Shown here: positions 9,154 through 17,374 of the stretch, in pieces
Layout: each line of letters begins with the position of its first letter
Position numbering within the stretch: the stretch's first letter is position 1
Origin: Chara braunii
Lineage: Eukaryota; Streptophyta; Charophyceae; Charales; Characeae
Direction of reading: 5' to 3'
Assembly (NCBI GenBank): GCA_003427395.1
Contig: BFEA01000239.1
Span: 29,731 to 49,741 of the forward strand
DNA length: 20,011 nt
Translations under genes and position numbers: made by a program
Notes under the pieces: generated by a model
Databases searched by the model: none
Seen by the model: only the letters and a program-made list of their open reading frames with translations
What the model was told of the DNA's origin: nothing

Positions 9154-9187
9154 TGATCTGAATCGTCAAAAGTGACGATTCAGATCA
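9154..9187. other. Perfect 15-bp-stem hairpin
   Basis: The stem TGATCTGAATCGTCA pairs with its exact complement across a 4-nt loop (AAAG). It lies about 120 bases from the LTR copy of the terminal 95-bp sequence. No mismatch in the stem suggests a recent origin or selection, but the role is unknown. Confidence 0.6.
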
Positions 9188-9303
9188 GACCGGCGGGCGG
9201 CAGCCTCAAGAGNGCCGCCAGGCCCAACGGTAACGTCGTTTGGGCCTGCCCGTCTGGTCTGGTCCTGAATGTGGCCTAAAGGCCAACCGGTGGGCCTGTA
9301 AAT

Positions 9304-9489
9304 GGCGCTACCGGTTTAAAGGTCCGGCCTTGGGCCTGGACCGGCCTTCGGACCCCTATCTGTCGGGCCTAACCGGGCCCGTGTGACACAGTGTGTAANG
9401 GCGCTACCGGTTTAAAGGTCCGGCCTTGGGCCTGGACCGGCCTTCGGACCCCTATCTGTCGGGCCTAACCGGGCCCGTGTGACACAGTG

Positions 9490-9494
<5 letters not shown>
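9304..9494 (-). repeat. Terminal LTR segment duplicated around a single N
   Basis: Bases 9304-9398 and 9400-9494 are identical over 95 bp, separated by one N at 9399. The second copy begins at the same base as the window itself. This looks like two contigs overlapping by 95 bp that were joined without merging, rather than a biological duplication. Confidence 0.7.

Positions 9495-9575
<81 letters not shown>
9495..9575. repeat. (GA)n microsatellite, about 40 units
   Basis: 81 bases of uninterrupted GA directly follow the LTR end, where the other LTR copy continues CACA into the polypurine tract. It marks the right border of the gypsy element and may be its insertion site or an unresolved join. 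Confidence 0.95.
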
Positions 9576-9579
<4 letters not shown>

Positions 9580-9666
9580 CATCGGTCTATTGCCTCCACC
9601 CTTCGTGCATCACGTGTCGCGTTTGTTTTTGCGAGCGAAGCCGCAACAGGTGATCTAGTATAGATT

Positions 9667-10315
9667 GATTGTGAAAAACTACAGCAGCATAGCTACTTCC
9701 TTGACAGATTTGACTCCACTGGACAACCCCTGGGAATGGAATGGTGAGTGTGAGCAAGCCTTCAAGCAATCGAAGACTGCCCTCACCAACTACCCTGTTC
9801 TGAAAATTGCAGAATCGGACAAGTCTTTTGTATTAACCACTGTGTAGGTGCAGAGCTACAGCATGTAGAGGGTAACAAGTTGAGGCCTTTTGAGTACATA
9901 TCTAAAAAGATGCCATCCAAGAAGCTAGTGGCATCTACATATGAGAGGGAGTTATACACACTCTATTATGGCTTTTAAACACTGGCGGCATTATCTGCAT
10001 GGCTGATGCTTTGACGTTGATTCTTACCATGAGAGACTTCAGTGGATCAAGACCGAAGCACACCTCTCTGACCAACTTAAGATGTATGCAGTTCAAAGGT
10101 ATGTATGATTTCACTCTGAAATATCAGAAAGGGAAGTTTATTTTTTTGGATGGCGCATTGTCTAGAAGAGCCGACTTCCTAGGTGCCATGGTGACTGAGA
10201 TAGGGTTAGACGAAAATGTGGGTCAGCAGGTTGTTAACTCCTACAAAAGGGATGATAATATTATGATATACTCAGTGAAGTCATGAGACTCCTTGAAGCT
10301 TAGGATAAGAAGATC
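9667..10315 (+). pseudogene. pol: Fragment of gypsy RT tail, RNase H and connection domain
   Basis: The fragment opens with KNYSSIATSLTDLTPLDNPWEW, matching the RT tail of the element at the right of the window (positions about 18323-18400), and runs through the RNase H region to LDGALSRRADFLG and a few residues beyond. Recognisable pieces lie in different frames: 9665-9847 in one, HYLHG and the WIKTEAHLSDQL piece in another, and 9999-10286 in a third frame at its end. The catalytic TTDAS is disrupted where the first frame stops at 9845-9847 (VLTTV then stop). No gag, RT palm or integrase core accompanies it, so it is a truncated relic of a relative of the right-hand element. Confidence 0.8.
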
Positions 10316-10349
10316 GGTACATGCTGGTGCCTAATTAAAGGCAGAGGAG

Positions 10350-10480
10350 GATCACCAAAGGCACAGATGCAGCTTAGAGTGCGATTCGGACATCATACGG
10401 AGCCAAGTCACAGGATGATCACCAAAGGCACAGATGCAGCTTAGAGTGCGATTCGGACATCATACGGAGCCAAGTCACAG
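10350..10480. repeat. 64-bp direct tandem duplication, period 67
   Basis: Bases 10350-10413 recur exactly at 10417-10480, starting GATCACCAAAGGCACAGATG, with only a 3-base spacer. The lack of any mismatch points to a recent duplication or an assembly overlap. Confidence 0.9.
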
Positions 10481-11365
10481 TGGTTCACCAGAGAGGATGT
10501 TATGTATGTACCCGATTGAACTTCAATCCACAGTTAATTCACACGTTTCCATTCACGCATGCATTTGCAGAGTAGACTCGAAGGAGGCAAATCCACACAA
10601 AACCGGAGAGGAGACTGCACAGCGGAAGCTCAAAACACACAGAGAATAGAAAGATGAATTTCAATTCTCCAATCCTCCGTCCTCCTACAATCAATCTGGA
10701 GTACTTCTTCCAAGAATCACAACCACGTTGTCAACAACCTCAAACAACCAAAAAGAAATGTTCAACAAAGTATGCAGGACTCTTCTTCTTCCTCCTCGCC
10801 ACCTCGTACCCCTGGCTATGGCTTCCGTAGCAGCAGTAACCCCACAGCTGTCACAACGTGCCAATCTGAACCAGCAAGCCCAATGATAGCAGCGTCAGCT
10901 CAGCGCCTGCACGGAAGTGCAGCACTGGAAGTCCTGATGAAGAAGGAGACAATCGATCCAGCACTTCGAAGAACATGAAGTTCCTCGTGAGGATGAAAGG
11001 TAGATATGGCTGCCAAGTAGAAAATGGCAGCACCCAAACCCAACAACGCAGTCCTGTGGAAGCTCTCATGCAGAGCTGCAAAATAGCAGCAGTGCAGCAG
11101 CATGCCAGCAACAGACAGGCATAGTTTCCCCCATTCAGACAAGATGCAAAAGACCCGGTACTTCTCGCTACTTCCTGTTTTCTACGAATGGGCAGGCAGA
11201 CCAACGACCTACAGCTCTACCAGAAACATCTACAGAGTCCTAGTGGTCCTAGACCTACCACTAAGACCCTAACTAGCAACCAGCAAGTCACGGGGTCAAG
11301 CTCCACAACAATCAAAACAGACAAAACAACCCAAACAGGGCAAAATGACGAACACAGCAAACAAA
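10481..11365. other. Non-coding stretch, nothing recognised
   Basis: Composition is moderate and no protein family, RNA gene or repeat could be recognised. Open frames up to 117 codons occur on the minus strand (10851-11204, Cys- and Leu-rich), but without homology or neighbours to support them. The stretch ends in an A-rich run just before the LTR at 11366, so part of it may be the 3' interior of the LTR element that follows. Confidence 0.4.
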
Positions 11366-12406
11366 TGTTGGGGGATCGAGTCCCAACAACGACAAGATGG
11401 GCAAAATTAGTATACAGCCAGCTTGCAGCACTTGTCAGGGCTTACACCTTGGCATAAGGCCCTGCGGCAAAGGCACCCCTGCTGAATCTCAATGTGCCCT
11501 GAGTTCGTCAATTTTTGCAAATCTTGGTGGGCGTCAGACAGTTGCAGTGCGCCAGTTGGTTGCATCTGCTTGCTCGTGAGAATCCAGGCTCTTCCAGCAA
11601 CGTGGTCGAAGCAGGGAGCACCGTACGTTTGTGCCTGGGTGGTTGGGCATGCCTAACCAATTCTGTCCCAGGCTGCTGTCTGAATGGGCCTGGGCGCAGA
11701 CACTTTGGCCCAACCTGAAGCTTCGAGGCACGCGAGGCAGGCCTGGCAGCAATCAGCCAGGCCACTTTGCATATAGCAAAGTGCCTGACCGAGGGAAGCA
11801 CATTCGGGCACTTGTGTGCAGATGCGGCAGCATGGCTGGAGCTAGCGCTCGCAGACTGGTGTGTTAGCGCTAGGGGCAAGTTTGCACGCGCGTGCGGTCG
11901 TGTGAGAGGAAGGGCGCTGCTGATGGCAGCGCCATAGCCATCCCTTGTACCCGGGCTCGGCTTGGACATAGCCAGTGGAGGTCGTGGTGGTCTTCGTGTA
12001 CGAGGGAGAAGACGTGGGTGATGAAGTCAAGGGTGAGATGAGGTGATGATGTGAGGGCACGCACCTGGTTTTAACAATGGTCTACAAGGGTCGACATCTT
12101 CATGTACTTCGGTTCTGCTGCTGACGTCAACAGGATGCATTGTCAATTCGTAGGCTGCTAGTAAGCTGTGTGATTGTAGTCTGGGCGCTGAGCGCGAAGT
12201 AGGAGGAAGGACTCTGGATGCATATGTTGGTGGTGGCGAGAGTATGCTTTCATCGACATTCGGATTCAGTGCTCTCCATTGGTGGAATATCAGTGCATTA
12301 GCAGCATTACTGCTTTCTGGACAGCGTTGGACTCGCTGTCCTTCAATGTGGTTTTGCACTCTGGATTTCTGTCATGTCGCTCTCTCTCATTTTCCTTGCA
12401 CACTGC
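11366..12406 (+). repeat. LTR copy A of a tandem LTR pair (about 1.04 kb)
   Basis: It starts TGTTGGGGGATCGAGTCCCAACA, a terminal inverted motif common at LTR starts, and ends TTCCTTGCACACTGCA. It is homologous throughout to 12481-13513: shared blocks include CAGTTGC..GCCAGTTGGTTG, GTGCGGTCGTGTG, GGCAGCGCCATAGCCA, TGTGAGGGCAC, GCTGACGTCAACAG and CATTTTCCTTGCA-like ends, in the same order. Divergence is considerable (many indels), so the two are old or from different subfamilies. The orientation is set by the primer-binding site after copy B. Open frames inside are not coding. Confidence 0.65.
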
Positions 12407-12480
12407 AATTCATTGCAGAGGAACTGATGAAGCCTGATTCCCAAGTGGTCACACGATATGACACAGCTCTCAAAGGAAAG
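12407..12480 (+). other. 74-bp spacer between the two LTRs, with a purine tract at its end
   Basis: The only sequence between LTR A and LTR B is 74 bases. It starts ATTCATTGCAGAG, in the place of a primer-binding site but without a clear match, and ends AAAGGAAAG directly before LTR B, in the place of a polypurine tract. It could be all that remains of an internal region. Confidence 0.4.
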
Positions 12481-13513
12481 TGTGAGGATCAAGGTCCTCG
12501 ATAGGCCTAAGGGGCCCTGTTTGCAGCATTGCCCGCCCTAAGTGAAGGCGGAGGTGCCCGCCCTAAGTGAAGGCGGGCCTGACATATCGCAAGAGGCCCC
12601 CTACTGTCAATTTCATATTTGGGGTCCAGGCAGTTGCNACGNGCCAGTTGGTTGAGAGAAACTCAGGCCGGGCCACAAAGACATTTCCACGGCCCTCTGG
12701 GCTTTTNCNAAGAATGCAGGCNCTGGGCGTGAATCGCAGCCTCATACAGAGACAGTTGGGCGCCCAACCGAACGAGGCCCAGCAGCCCAGTAGCTGCTGT
12801 ACACAGGCAGCCTCCTGGGGCCTTCTGGAAGCTTCTCCGCCCAGGCCAGGGCAGCCAGGCAGGGCAAGCAGGCCAGCTCTTTCCATAAAGGAAAGAGCTC
12901 TCCGCTGGCAGGGCATTCGGTCACTTGNTGGCTGGCGGCAGCGCTGCTGGAGCGATTGCTCGCGGGCTGGCTGCCGGCATTGGAGCAAGAGGCTGCGCAC
13001 GTGCGGTCGTGTGTGGGAGCAGGGCGCTGCTGAGGGCAGCGCCATAGCCAGCCTCCATAGCAGGCTCGGCTTGGATTCACAGTGAGGCGCAAGGGTGGTC
13101 TTCGGGTGCAAGAGAGGACAGGTGTGGGTGTTAAGTCAGGGAAGGGCGAAGGATGATGATGATGATGATGTGAGGGCACATACCTTGTATTGGCGATGGT
13201 CTGCATATGGGCGACATCTTCAAGTACTTGGGTGGCCGCTGACGTCAACAGTTGCATTGTCTGTTAGTAAGCTGATCGTAGCTGTGTAGGAGTTGGCTGG
13301 GCGCTGAGCGCCAAGTAGGAGTGTGAAGGGACTGGACTCTTGTGTTGCTGAAGGAGAGAGAAAGCTCTCCATTACATTGGTTTTCAGTACTACGAACCTC
13401 CATTGGTGTATTATTGGTGCAATGCTGCTCTCTGGACACAGTGTGACTATCTGGCTTTTTATGTGACGGTGTAATCTGGATTTCTCATCTCGCTGTTGCT
13501 TATTTTCCTTGCA
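12481..13513 (+). repeat. LTR copy B of the tandem LTR pair (about 1.03 kb)
   Basis: Starts TGTGAGGATCAAGGTCCTC, matching the start of copy A in position and in its inverted motif, and ends TTTTCCTTGCA three bases before a primer-binding site. Its length is within ten bases of copy A. It contains a 21-bp duplicated unit (GCCCGCCCTAAGTGAAGGCGG at 12531-12551 and 12556-12576), a GAT triplet run near 13154-13170, and isolated Ns at 12638, 12642, 12707, 12709, 12722 and 12928. Confidence 0.65.
12531..12578. repeat. Two copies of a 21-bp unit, period 25, with hairpin ends
   Basis: The unit GCCCGCCCTAAGTGAAGGCGG occurs twice; the second copy can fold as GCCCGCC / GGCGGGC with a 9-nt loop (12556-12578). 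It lies near the start of LTR B and is absent from copy A. Confidence 0.7.
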
Positions 13514-13516
13514 ATT

Positions 13517-13528
13517 TGGTATCGGAGC
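13517..13528 (+). other. Primer-binding site, initiator-Met tRNA type
   Basis: TGGTATCGGAGC differs at one base from TGGTATCAGAGC, the common plant site complementary to the 3' end of tRNA-iMet. It follows the LTR end TTGCA and the spacer ATT, the usual layout. It shows LTR B acts as a 5' LTR on the plus strand, with its internal region to the right. Confidence 0.8.
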
Positions 13529-13986
13529 TGGTTCGTATTGCGCTTCATTGGTTCTTCGCAATAGCTATTGGTGCTTCGCATGAGGTGTGGGGCAGTGATA
13601 AGGCATTGGCGTTGAACATTAGGCGGCCCAGGGTAGTGTGGGCGCGCCAGGGAGCAATGTGGTGACATACGGGGTGTATGCTGGATGATGAGAGCTCGCT
13701 GATGTGGCATATTAAGCCGAGGTGGAACCGCATTCTGCTGTTGGTTGTGCCAAGGCAAAGACCGGTCATCATAATTGCACATCAGGTTGCCGGTGAGAAA
13801 TTTGTGGTTGGGGGCAGCATTTATGAGGTACGTTGCTCTCTTCCTTATCTACCCTCTTCATTGCTTCTTACCGTGAGGAAGTGAGTTCTGTCTTGAGAGT
13901 CCTCTCGATGTGAGGTGTCGCGAGCGCTCAACCTTGAGAGTCGACATTCTTCCTGGGCAGCAAGCTGGTGGGAGACGGGCGAAGCC
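13529..13986 (+). other. Internal leader after the primer-binding site, no recognised gene
   Basis: This should be the start of the internal region of the LTR B element. An open frame at 13678-13884 (68 codons, hydrophobic RILLLVVPRQRPVIIIA core) is not a family I recognise. GAG/GTACGT near 13825-13836 resembles a splice donor, so an exon is possible but unsupported. The region ends abruptly at the adapter at 13987. Confidence 0.35.
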
Positions 13987-14016
13987 CTGTCTCTTATACA
14001 CATCTAGATGTGTATA
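13987..14016. other. Sequencing adapter (Tn5 mosaic end, mate-pair junction), not genomic
   Basis: CTGTCTCTTATACACATCT (13987-14005) is the exact reverse complement of the 19-bp Tn5 mosaic end used in Nextera libraries. It is followed directly by AGATGTGTATA (14006-14016), the first 11 bases of the forward mosaic end. This back-to-back order is the mate-pair circularisation junction. Sequence to the left and right of it need not be neighbours in the genome. Confidence 0.95.
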
Positions 14017-14530
14017 CATGCCAACCCGCTGGGACTAGTACACGCATGCTTTGCCGCAAGTCCTTGGTTCTGCTGCTTGCGCAATAGAGGTCATGCAGGG
14101 CATGCCAGCCCTTTGGGACAGACGCTTTCCAGACCGTCTTTAAACATTTCTGGCTGGGGACTCGGAATTGAATCTGGTTGTGATCGTCGTCCTGTTTGCG
14201 ACGTTAAATAATTCCTGAGGAGATGGGGGTTCTCCTTAAATCCCTCCTGATCAGCCAGATCAACCAGGTGTAAGGCTCGTTGCATGCGAGGGTAAATAAA
14301 GTGCAGGGGCTGGCAGGTTCGGCGTTGACTTGGGGTACAGGGGTGGGCCGGATTGCACACCTTGAGACACGTTGCTCAACCAGATGCTCATGACGTTGAC
14401 ACAAAGCACTCAAGAAGGATACAGGGGGAGGGGGAATTCCGGTAACTGTTCGCAGTGGCAATCAACAGACAATCTCCCATCAAGCATACATCTCCAACAG
14501 GAGATGTTATTTCTGTTTTGATTATTTAGT
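14017..14530. other. Unassigned stretch right of the adapter
   Basis: No protein family, tRNA or repeat recognised. An 89-codon minus-strand open frame (14091-14360) has no support. It may be host DNA flanking the right-hand gypsy element or its upstream part. Confidence 0.3.
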
Positions 14531-14781
14531 TGTTACGGACTTGTCTAACAACTGACAGACAACTACAGACAGACTAGGTCTTTGCTGTATTGCAATCTGT
14601 CCTAGGGTAATCTAAAAATAGATTTAATATATCATGTAGGACCTGACATTAGTTGTTACTATATCACCTAACTGTTTTTGTTCCATCCGACCGAAATTAG
14701 TTGTGATTCATAATCGGTTGTGTGTCAGGCTAAGGTAGGATTCAGTGTGGATTCTAGTTTAGATCACACATACTGTAGCTC
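14531..14781 (+). promoter_or_regulatory. Possible LTR end and leader of the plus-strand gypsy element
   Basis: TGTTACGGACTTGTCTAACA at 14531 has the terminal inverted look of an LTR start. A TATA-like AT-rich run (TTTAATATATCATG, about 14624-14637) follows. The gag ATG is at 14782. No clear primer-binding site is seen and the 3' LTR is outside the window, so the LTR end cannot be placed. Confidence 0.25.
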
Positions 14782-16712
14782 ATGAGTGATGCAAGCACTA
14801 GTGAGGAGGAGTTGTTAGTGGACGACCGTAGGACTACTCGCGGGACTGCCTGTAGTCGACCCTTGACATTCTTGGAGTTAGGTCCAGGAGACGAGAGAAG
14901 ATTGCGGAGAGAGGCTAGAGAGAGAGCAGCAGCAAGAAGAGTGAGGGCAGCTGAGGATAGTGCCAGGACTAGAATTTCAGCTAGCACCGGTGCAACCATG
15001 GTTACTTCATTTACTATGTCGCAAACCTCTTCACAGTCCACTTCGTCAGGAGTCAGTCAGAGTGGTTCTCAGGTGTCCATTAGCCAAACTGCTAGCTTGC
15101 GAGTCAGCCAGCAGACTCAACTCACGCCAGAGGATTTAGAAATTTGGGAAGCAGAAGAACTTCAAGATGAGCTACTGCGGTAGTTGGACGAAGCAGCAGA
15201 GAGGAGAAGAAAAGCAATCCTGAGAAAAGCTAGACTAGGTAGTAGAAGAAAGGAGCTAGGCAGACTGGAAGGACTAGATGAGGCGGCATTAGACCCTGTT
15301 GTCCGTGTGTTGCGTAATGCTTTACTATCAGTGGCAGAAGCGCAGAATGTCCAGTAGGAATTGCTGGCCGAATTGGTAGCAGGCCAGAAACAAATTTTGG
15401 CTGAATTTCGGGCTCCTCGTACGATGATGAGGCAGCCACAGTTTGCTGTAGTTCCCCCTGCGGGTGCGGGTCCTTCATCGATGCCGCAACCCACAGGGTC
15501 AACTTTTTCCCCTATGTTTGGCATGCCCCCTCCAGGTGGTTTAGCAGCAACTAGTGGTCCGGTTCATAGAGTCTCAACCATACCATCTACGACAGTGGTC
15601 ACTACAGTCCCACTGTCAAGCCTGGCCCATGTTAGTGTGCAACAACTTGTTTCAGTGGCTATGCAGCCGCTGCAGCAAGCCCTTGGGCCCATGCAGCCTA
15701 TGCAGTGGATGCCTAAGATACCTTTGATGAGTCCCAAGCCCTTCTCTGGTGATAGGAAGAAGGATGAGGACTTAGACACCTGGGTGAGGACTGTGCCTAC
15801 TTATGTGAGGCACAAGCTCACCAGGCCAGAGCAAGAAGTTGTAGTGGCTGCCTCCTTTTTAGAGGGGTCAGCAGCCCGCTGGTTGAATGGCTTAGTGCAG
15901 CAGCAGGGCTACGGTCAGAACTTCGATGCCTGGGCACAGGCCCGGACATTGGAAGAGTTTGTACGGTCCGTGTATAACAGGTGGCATGACCCGCAAGGGG
16001 CTCAGAAGGCCACCGATGCTATCAAAAGTCTTTGTTCTCGCAGGTTCAAGAATGTTAGAGAGCTAAGGGACACCGTAGAACGTTTATTCGTGGTACCTGG
16101 TGTGCGTTTTGACCAGCAGGTTCTCCTGACGGATTACCTAAGGTGCCTACCTGCAGAGGTAAGGACCAAGCTGGTTGATGAGGCCTATGTCGAACAACAC
16201 AGCTTCACTACTTTTAGTAAGAAAGCTTTGGACAGTTGGGATCCGTGCATCAGGCATCTCATGATGGTAGGAAGAGACTTCCCCAGGGGTGGAAGAAGAA
16301 GGGTCAGTTGATGTTCGTTGACCATGATGGTCAAACGACGGAGATTGACGATTTCCCAGACCTTGGGGAGGTCACAAAGCAAGATGGGGCTAGTGAGACT
16401 TCGGATGGGGGAATCGTGGCACCCATCAAGGAAAAGGCTAGGGGGACCGGGAAGAAGAAGGTAGTACGGTCCACGGGTCAGGGCGACCAAGGAACACTCG
16501 CATGGGTAAAACTTGGTTTAGAGTATGAGGTGTGGAGGGACCGAGTTGCTAGGGGCACGTGCATGAACTATGGCAACTATGGCCACACGTCTCGAATGTG
16601 CCGAGGCAAGAAAGTCTTGACGAGGGTAGCCTCACCAACGGTGGTGGGACTTTCTTCGAACTCTGGCGGTGCTTCTGCGAGCACTTAGCAGGGAAACACC
16701 TCGGGCCAGTAG
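14782..16712 (+). pseudogene. gag: Gag polyprotein of the plus-strand element, with stops and one frame change
   Basis: One frame runs from ATG 14782 to about 16290, interrupted by TAG at 15181-15183 and 15355-15357; both would be CAG (Gln) before one C-to-T change. A one-base loss near 16290 moves the rest into the next frame. The N-terminus is acidic, then an Arg/Glu/Ala helix (RRLRREARERAAARR), then Ser/Gln-rich sequence. The gag core lies at about 15727-16230 (MSPKPFSGDRK, DLDTWVRTV, ASFLEGSAARWLNGL). A single knuckle near 16560-16601 reads CMNYGNYGHTSRMC: the second Cys is Tyr, so zinc binding is lost. A TAG at 16686-16688 precedes the slippery heptamer; the next gag-frame stop is 16710-16712, probably the original end. 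Confidence 0.78.
16691..16697 (+). promoter_or_regulatory. Candidate -1 frameshift heptamer between gag and pol
   Basis: GGGAAAC occurs as CAG GGA AAC in the gag frame, the right phase for -1 slippage. The -1 frame (GGG AAA CAC CTC) is open through 16852 and leads toward protease. The gag-frame stop at 16710-16712 lies 12 bases downstream. Here the pol frame is open further upstream, so the overlap alone does not pinpoint the site. A TAG at 16686 now blocks ribosomes before reaching it. Only a weak 5-bp stem follows (16713-16733). Confidence 0.45.
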
Positions 16713-17374
16713 GAGTATTAGCTGCTCTTACTCGCGCTGAAGTGGTAACGTTGCCTTCCCCACTTCAGGCGTTGGCCAAGGCTAGAGACCCACGTATCGC
16801 CCCGCAGACACATTCGGACCCACCGACGCTCTGTTTCGAGAGATGTGTCTGAGGCCCTAGAGGAGTTAGAGACTGAGTGGTTAGGGAAGGACCCCAGGGA
16901 CTCTTGGGCGATGATAAGTAGAGGTCCAAAGGGTGAACATTTTGTGGTAGAAGTTGATGTAGGTGGCCGAAAAGTGGGCGCCTTCGCAGACATAGGCTCT
17001 ACGCGAAATTTCATGAGTCGTGCTTGTGTGGATAGTCTGCGCTTAGGGGACCAAGTGCAGCGGCTTAGCAGAACTGTAGCTTCTACGCTGGCCAACAAGC
17101 ACCAAATGTTGGTAAAAGACTTTGTCAAGGACATAGTCTGCACCTTCGCCTATGGAGGAGGGGAAGTGAGTCATAAAATATCCTTCCTGGTTGGCGACGA
17201 ACTGCCATTTGATATGCTCCTAGGTATGTACTACCTCAAGGTCGCGCAACTGCAGTTTGATTGGGATAGAAAGGTATTGATTCACAAATTGCCCAACGGT
17301 AGATCTGTTAGATTGCAAAAGTTCAAAGCTAGCAGTCTAATAGAAAACTACGGGTGCATGTGTGCGAGCAGGGC
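16691..17374 (+). pseudogene. pol: Aspartic protease region of the plus-strand element, catalytic triad lost
   Basis: The -1 frame runs from the heptamer to about 16845, where a frame change leads into 16845-17384. The protease holds FVVEVDVGGRKVGAFAD, then STRNFMSRA, and further on FLVGDELPFDMLLGM and QLQFDW, the usual gypsy retropepsin landmarks. The catalytic triad reads DIG (16989-16997) instead of DTG or DSG: ATA would be ACA (Thr) before one C-to-T change. The protease is therefore dead as read. A further frame change near 17350-17375 links it to the RT frame. Confidence 0.75.

Larger units (their letters stand above)
1..9494 (-). mobile_element. Ty3/gypsy chromovirus LTR retrotransposon, decayed, left end cut by window
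   Basis: Reading the minus strand gives, in order, a long LTR candidate, gag with a CCHC knuckle, protease, reverse transcriptase, RNase H, integrase and a C-terminal chromodomain. This order (integrase after RNase H) defines Ty3/gypsy, and the chromodomain places it with chromoviruses. The 95 bases at the window start recur exactly at 9304-9398 and 9400-9494, which is expected if 1-97 is the start of the 3' LTR and 9494 is close to the start of the 5' LTR. At least four in-frame stops and three frame changes in pol make it non-autonomous now. Target-site duplications cannot be checked because the left end is missing. Confidence 0.85.
5930..9494 (-). repeat. Candidate 5' LTR (about 3.5 kb) of the minus-strand gypsy element
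   Basis: The right end shares 95 bases with the 3' LTR start at 1-95, and the left end lies just upstream of gag. The proposed borders, minus-strand TGTTAC... to ...CCACA, have the TG/CA ends normal for LTRs. No coding sequence is recognisable inside. Contents: AT-rich 5945-6470, a GC-rich hairpin and T run near 6576-6617, a TATA-like site in an inverted repeat near 6779, a foldback at 7101-7233, A/T homopolymer runs near 7690-7740, an 18-20 bp minisatellite, a GAA tract and a 15-bp-stem hairpin. Such a length is long for an LTR; a nested insertion is an alternative, testable only with the missing 3' LTR. Confidence 0.5.

Noticed and set aside
10851-11204. 117-codon minus-strand frame, hydrophobic and Cys-rich
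   Set aside because: No motif or family recognised, overlapped by other open frames on both strands; length is within chance in this composition.
12563-13111. Open frames of 172-182 codons on both strands through LTR B
   Set aside because: They lie inside an LTR, cross several Ns and are not kept in LTR A.
14091-14360. 89-codon minus-strand frame right of the adapter
   Set aside because: No recognisable domain, no neighbouring support; sequence next to a chimeric join.
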